From Halorubrum trapanicum (GTDB lineage: Archaea > Halobacteriota > Halobacteria > Halobacteriales > Haloferacaceae): a stretch of DNA of 64,000 nt. Below are positions 61,507-64,000 of this stretch, in pieces. Where the stretch lies: positions 310,001-374,000 of the forward strand of contig NZ_JAGGKE010000001.1 in assembly GCF_017873555.1 (NCBI RefSeq), written 5' to 3'. The position numbers and the translations under genes were made by a program. The notes under the pieces were generated by a model. That model did not search any database. It was not told the origin of the DNA and saw nothing but the letters and a program-made list of their open reading frames with translations. Position 1 is the first letter of the stretch; each line of letters begins with the position of its first letter.

Positions 61507-62060
61507 TCCGGCTCGCCGACGAGTTCTACCGCTCCGGCGCGACCCTGCTCGCGCCCGGCGCGGTCCGGTCGACGTGGTTCCCGGCCCCGCACGAGGCGCC
61601 GCTGTCGGCCAACGAGCCATCGCTGACTTCGGCGGTCGACTGCGTCGATAGCGCGGTCGGCGTCGCGCGCGACGCCGGCGTCCCGCCCGAGCGCGTCGTC
61701 CTCGTCGGCGTCTCGCAGGGCGGCGCGGTGGTGGCCGAGTTCCTGCGACGCCGCCCCCGACGGTTCGGCGGCGCGTTCGTCGTCTCGGCCGCCCTGCCGG
61801 GCGAGGATCTCGATTCGGGCGGTGTCGAAGGGGCAGAACGCGACGAGGGCGGCCCCCTCGCCGAGACGCCGGTCGCGCTCGACAGCAGCGAGGACGACCC
61901 GTACGTCCCCGCCGAACGCGTCCGGGCGACCGCGGGTGTCTTCGAGCGCGCCGGCGCCGCGGTCGAACTCCGGATCGACGCGGGCGACGGCCACGGGCTC
62001 TCGGACGCGACGATGGGGCGGATCGGCGAGCGGATCGCGGAACTGCTCGACGACGGCTGA
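61374..62060 (+). CDS. Phospholipase/carboxylesterase (MhqD-like)
   Basis: 228 residues of the alpha/beta hydrolase fold. Oxyanion region LVHGRGGTAEGL, nucleophile GVSQGGAVVAEFL, Asp in SSEDDPYVP and His in GDGHGLSD are all present. ATG at 61374 lies within the open frame of the dioxygenase, giving an overlap. In Bacillus the counterpart protects against hydroquinones; that role here is inferred. Confidence 0.88.
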   Translation: MCRRIPGVSGPHADATLVTGGAPVAAAEVAVVLVHGRGGTAEGLIRLADEFYRSGATLLAPGAVRSTWFPAPHEAPLSANEPSLTSAVDCVDSAVGVARDAGVPPERVVLVGVSQGGAVVAEFLRRRPRRFGGAFVVSAALPGEDLDSGGVEGAERDEGGPLAETPVALDSSEDDPYVPAERVRATAGVFERAGAAVELRIDAGDGHGLSDATMGRIGERIAELLDDG

Positions 62061-62100
62061 CGCGCGGCCCTCTTCGGTAGCGCCCCGGCCGTGCCGATCC

Positions 62101-62112
62101 CGAACGTGTTCG
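62101..62112. promoter_or_regulatory. CGAAC-GT-GTTCG half-palindrome upstream of the DUF2249-cupin gene
   Basis: CGAACGTGTTCG, 42-53 nt before the ATG at 62154. The same 12-mer is found before nosZ and a near match before the halocyanin. Confidence 0.5.
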
Positions 62113-62153
62113 CGCCGTCCGACATGCGGCTGCGGCGTGGACGGTGAGACACG

Positions 62154-62696
62154 ATGCCGGAACTCGACGTCAGGGAGATTCCGCCGAACGAGCGACACGA
62201 CCGGATCCACGACGCGTTCGACGACCTGGAGCCGGGCGAGTCGCTCACGATAGTCAACGACCACGACCCGAAGCCGCTCTACTACGAGCTGTCGGCGGAG
62301 GTCCCCGCGTTCGACGACGAGGCGTACGCGGTCGAGCGCGAGGGACCCGAGCGGTTCGTCGCCGAGCTACCGAAGGCGGCGTCGACGGGCGATCCGGAGA
62401 CGGTACGGATCGACGATATCGACGGCGAGCCGGCCGCACAGGTGCTCCCCGGTAGCGAGCCGAAGACCGTCCGGCTCTCGCTGCCGGCGGGGGAGGGCGT
62501 CGCGGAACACGACCACCCCGACAGGGACGTGCTGTTCCACGCGCTGGAGGGCGCCTTCGACGTCGCCCTCGACGGCGAGGACCACCGCGTCGAGGCGGGC
62601 GAGCTGCTCCGGTTCGCCGGCGAGCGGAGCGTCCAGCCCACCGCGCGCGAGGACGCCACCGCGCTGATCGTGTTGGCGCCGCGGGGTGACGCGTAG
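62154..62696 (+). CDS. DUF2249 and cupin domain fusion protein
   Basis: 180 residues. N-terminal DUF2249 (about 1-60, MPELDVREIPPNERHDRI and SLTIVNDHDPKPLYYEL), then a cupin barrel (about 95-178) with the metal His pair in AEHDHPDRD and the Glu/His in HRVEAGELLRF. DUF2249 proteins commonly lie in denitrification loci; a metal-binding or nitric-oxide-related role is likely. Located before halocyanin and nosZ. Confidence 0.85.
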   Translation: MPELDVREIPPNERHDRIHDAFDDLEPGESLTIVNDHDPKPLYYELSAEVPAFDDEAYAVEREGPERFVAELPKAASTGDPETVRIDDIDGEPAAQVLPGSEPKTVRLSLPAGEGVAEHDHPDRDVLFHALEGAFDVALDGEDHRVEAGELLRFAGERSVQPTAREDATALIVLAPRGDA

Positions 62697-62746
62697 GCGC
62701 CGCGGCGCTCGCGCCCCCGCCCGCTGACCGGTAACGGGGGCGACGC

Positions 62747-62758
62747 CGAACATGTTCA
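62747..62758. promoter_or_regulatory. CGAAC-AT-GTTCA half-palindrome upstream of halocyanin
   Basis: CGAACATGTTCA, ending 35-36 nt before a weak GTTACAA box (about 62794-62800) and 72 nt before the halocyanin ATG. Same spacing to the box as before nosZ. Confidence 0.5.
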
Positions 62759-62829
62759 CCTCCGTTCCAGCCGAACGAAGCGACGCACGACTCGTTACAA
62801 CCACACGCGACCAACCGACGACCGAACAC

Positions 62830-63408
62830 ATGACCGACGACACCACACTCGATCGACGGCGATTCGTACAGGCGACGACCGCGGCGGGCGCGACGCTCCT
62901 GCTCGCCGGCTGTTCCGGCGACGGGTCTGACGGCGGAGACGGCGGAGACGGCGGTGACAGCTCCGACGGCGGAGACGGCGGAGACGGCGGTGACAGCTCC
63001 GACGGCGGAGACGGCTCCGACGGCGGCGACGGCGGGTCCGACGGCGGCGACACCCAGTACCTCGGCGAGGAGCCGGACTACGGCGGCTGGTTCGACGACG
63101 CCAACAACTACGAGCAGACCGTCGACGCCACCGGCCAGGACGAGGTCACCGTCGACGTCGGCGCGGGGAGCGGCCTCGCGTTCGGTCCGGCCGCGGTGGC
63201 GGTGAGCACCGGGACCACCGTCGTCTGGGAGTGGACCGGCCAGGGCGGCGGCCACAACGTCGCGGCCGAGTCGGGCGACTTCGAGAGCGAGACGGTCACC
63301 GAGGAGGGCCACACCTTCGAGTACACCTTCGAGGAGACGGGGATCCACGAGTACGTCTGTACTCCCCACAGCTCGGTCGGGATGAAGGGCGCTGTCGTCG
63401 TTCAGTGA
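62830..63408 (+). CDS. Halocyanin (blue copper Tat lipoprotein)
   Basis: 192 residues. Tat motif LDRRRFVQA, lipobox LLAGC, a Gly/Asp/Ser linker (about 29-70) and a cupredoxin with copper ligands: His in GGGHNVAAES, Cys and His in YVCTPHSSVG and Met in GMKGAVVV. Membrane-anchored electron carrier; as the gene just before nosZ it is a probable electron donor to nitrous oxide reductase. Start chosen for the Tat leader. Confidence 0.94.
   Translation: MTDDTTLDRRRFVQATTAAGATLLLAGCSGDGSDGGDGGDGGDSSDGGDGGDGGDSSDGGDGSDGGDGGSDGGDTQYLGEEPDYGGWFDDANNYEQTVDATGQDEVTVDVGAGSGLAFGPAAVAVSTGTTVVWEWTGQGGGHNVAAESGDFESETVTEEGHTFEYTFEETGIHEYVCTPHSSVGMKGAVVVQ
62929..63000. repeat. Two tandem 36-bp repeats in the halocyanin linker
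   Basis: Two identical 36-bp units (62929-62964, 62965-63000) encode a Gly/Asp/Ser linker; a degenerate third copy follows to about 63050. Confidence 0.8.
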
Positions 63409-63542
63409 ACGCCGGCCGCGGCTGAGCCGCGAGCCGGTCACGAACGCTACGCAGTCGCTTCTTTCCGGTCGATATTCGCGAGCAGCGGGCCGTCCGCGCT
63501 CGGACCGCGTTCTCACGATCCCGAAACGCGGACGCCGATCTC

Positions 63543-63554
63543 CGAACGTGTTCG
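63543..63554. promoter_or_regulatory. CGAAC-GT-GTTCG half-palindrome upstream of nosZ
   Basis: CGAACGTGTTCG ending 36 nt before the TATATA box (63591-63596), the place for an activator site. Same sequence as before the DUF2249-cupin gene. Confidence 0.55.
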
Positions 63555-63590
63555 CGCGCTTCCTACCGCACAGCAAGCCGCTTGACGAGC

Positions 63591-63596
63591 TATATA
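63591..63596 (+). promoter_or_regulatory. TATA box of nosZ
   Basis: TATATA, 56-61 nt before the nosZ ATG, so the mRNA has a leader of about 30 nt. Confidence 0.55.
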
Positions 63597-63651
63597 CCGG
63601 AGTCCGCAACGTCCGCCTGTCGCGAGGGAATCGCCGCTCGCGGATTCACCC

Positions 63652-64000
63652 ATGTCGAACGACACACAGCGGCCCACGGACGCGGAAGAATCGAGCGACC
63701 AGACGACCGGCTCGGCCGACGGGTTCGACTCGATGCTTCCGGGCGTCCGTCGCCGCGACTTCATGAAGGCCGGCGCTGCGACCGGCGCGCTCGGCGGGCT
63801 GGCGGGCTGTACCAGCCTGCTGAGCGAGGACGACGGCGTCGACGGGACGGCCTCGGCGAGCGGGGTCGACAACTCCGTGCCGCCGGGCGAACACGACGAG
63901 TACTACGCGATCCTCTCCGGCGGGCAGGCCGGCGACGTCCGCGTGTACGGACTGCCGTCGATGCGCGAACTCATCCGGATCCCGGTGTTCAACCCGGACG
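63652..64000 (+). CDS. nosZ: Nitrous-oxide reductase, N-terminal part (runs off the window)
   Basis: The first 116 residues are present. Tat leader RRRDFMKAGA with lipobox-like GLAGC, then EYYAILSGGQAGDVRVYGLP and MRELIRIPVFNPD, the hallmark of NosZ's N-terminal beta-propeller. The catalytic CuZ and CuA regions are outside. NosZ reduces N2O to N2 on the outer face of the membrane; the TATA box and CGAACGTGTTCG site upstream suggest anaerobic induction. Confidence 0.93.
   Translation, partial: MSNDTQRPTDAEESSDQTTGSADGFDSMLPGVRRRDFMKAGAATGALGGLAGCTSLLSEDDGVDGTASASGVDNSVPPGEHDEYYAILSGGQAGDVRVYGLPSMRELIRIPVFNPD

Larger units (their letters stand above)
63409..63651. other. nosZ promoter region
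   Basis: 243 nt with the CGAACGTGTTCG site (63543-63554), a TATATA box (63591-63596) and a putative leader of about 30 nt. A GCGGCTGAGCCGC hairpin at about 63419-63431 follows the halocyanin stop. Confidence 0.6.

Noticed and set aside
1-64000. tRNA, rRNA or insertion sequences
   Set aside because: Reading both strands I saw no cloverleaf with CCA-type end, no rRNA core sequence and no transposase with its terminal repeats; small degraded remnants could escape this.

Overview
The window reads as part of a haloarchaeal chromosome, most like Halorubrum or a close relative. This rests on very high GC, strongly acidic proteins, most genes with a TATA-like box about 25-33 nt before the start codon (so largely leaderless mRNAs), archaeal-only genes (L44e, S27e, aIF2-alpha, Nop10, ArcS archaeosine synthase), Tat lipoproteins and a halocyanin. 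I saw no rRNA, tRNA, CRISPR array or intact insertion sequence.

Layout. 0-3.8 kb: the 5' part of hisC (C-terminus off the left edge), a fumarylacetoacetase-fold hydrolase, a zinc-ribbon membrane protein and an MBL-fold hydrolase. 3.8-9.4 kb: an AT-rich spacer with a 19-bp palindrome before a sugar porter, an OsmC protein, a large multi-PAS kinase whose receiver lacks its phospho-Asp, and an O-methyltransferase. 9.5-16 kb: methylmalonyl-CoA mutase and epimerase separated by an FNT channel, an S9 peptidase and a cyclase. 15.7-18.1 kb: the L44e-S27e-aIF2a-Nop10-PAC2 translation cluster. 18-29 kb: a thiolase/OB-fold pair, a second multi-PAS kinase, a VOC protein, a UbiA prenyltransferase bracketed by hairpins, a 7TM kinase, an EamA protein, a MATE exporter and a glutamine amidotransferase. 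29-36 kb: a SufS-SufU fusion, ArcS, a further kinase, a PPOX protein and an M20 peptidase.

Accessory stretches. At 36.3-36.6 and 47.3-47.7 kb lie two copies of a roughly 290-350 bp non-coding element. They diverge in sequence but keep the same stems through compensatory base changes, which is strong internal evidence for a structured RNA or hairpin element. Copy 1 is followed by what look like truncated 3' ends and a lower-GC island with two small orphan genes. Between the copies are a Rieske protein, a geranylgeranyl reductase, a complete BMP-type nucleoside/lipoprotein ABC uptake system, a phosphohexomutase and an acylphosphatase.

47.7-62 kb: an HxlR-DoxX-VOC module resembling bacterial CatR-CatD-CatE, an SRPBCC gene broken by an amber codon at a Trp position, a NatA/NatB-type ABC system whose middle subunit is fused to a PrsW-like intramembrane protease, DUF2797, a BsuPI-like protein, MenD, and a ring-cleaving-dioxygenase plus carboxylesterase pair like bacterial MhqE/MhqD. 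With MenD (menaquinone synthesis), this gives a quinone theme to the right half. The last 2 kb enters a denitrification locus: a DUF2249-cupin protein, halocyanin and the start of nosZ. Each has a CGAAC-NN-GTTC half-palindrome upstream, a likely shared oxygen/nitrate-responsive operator.
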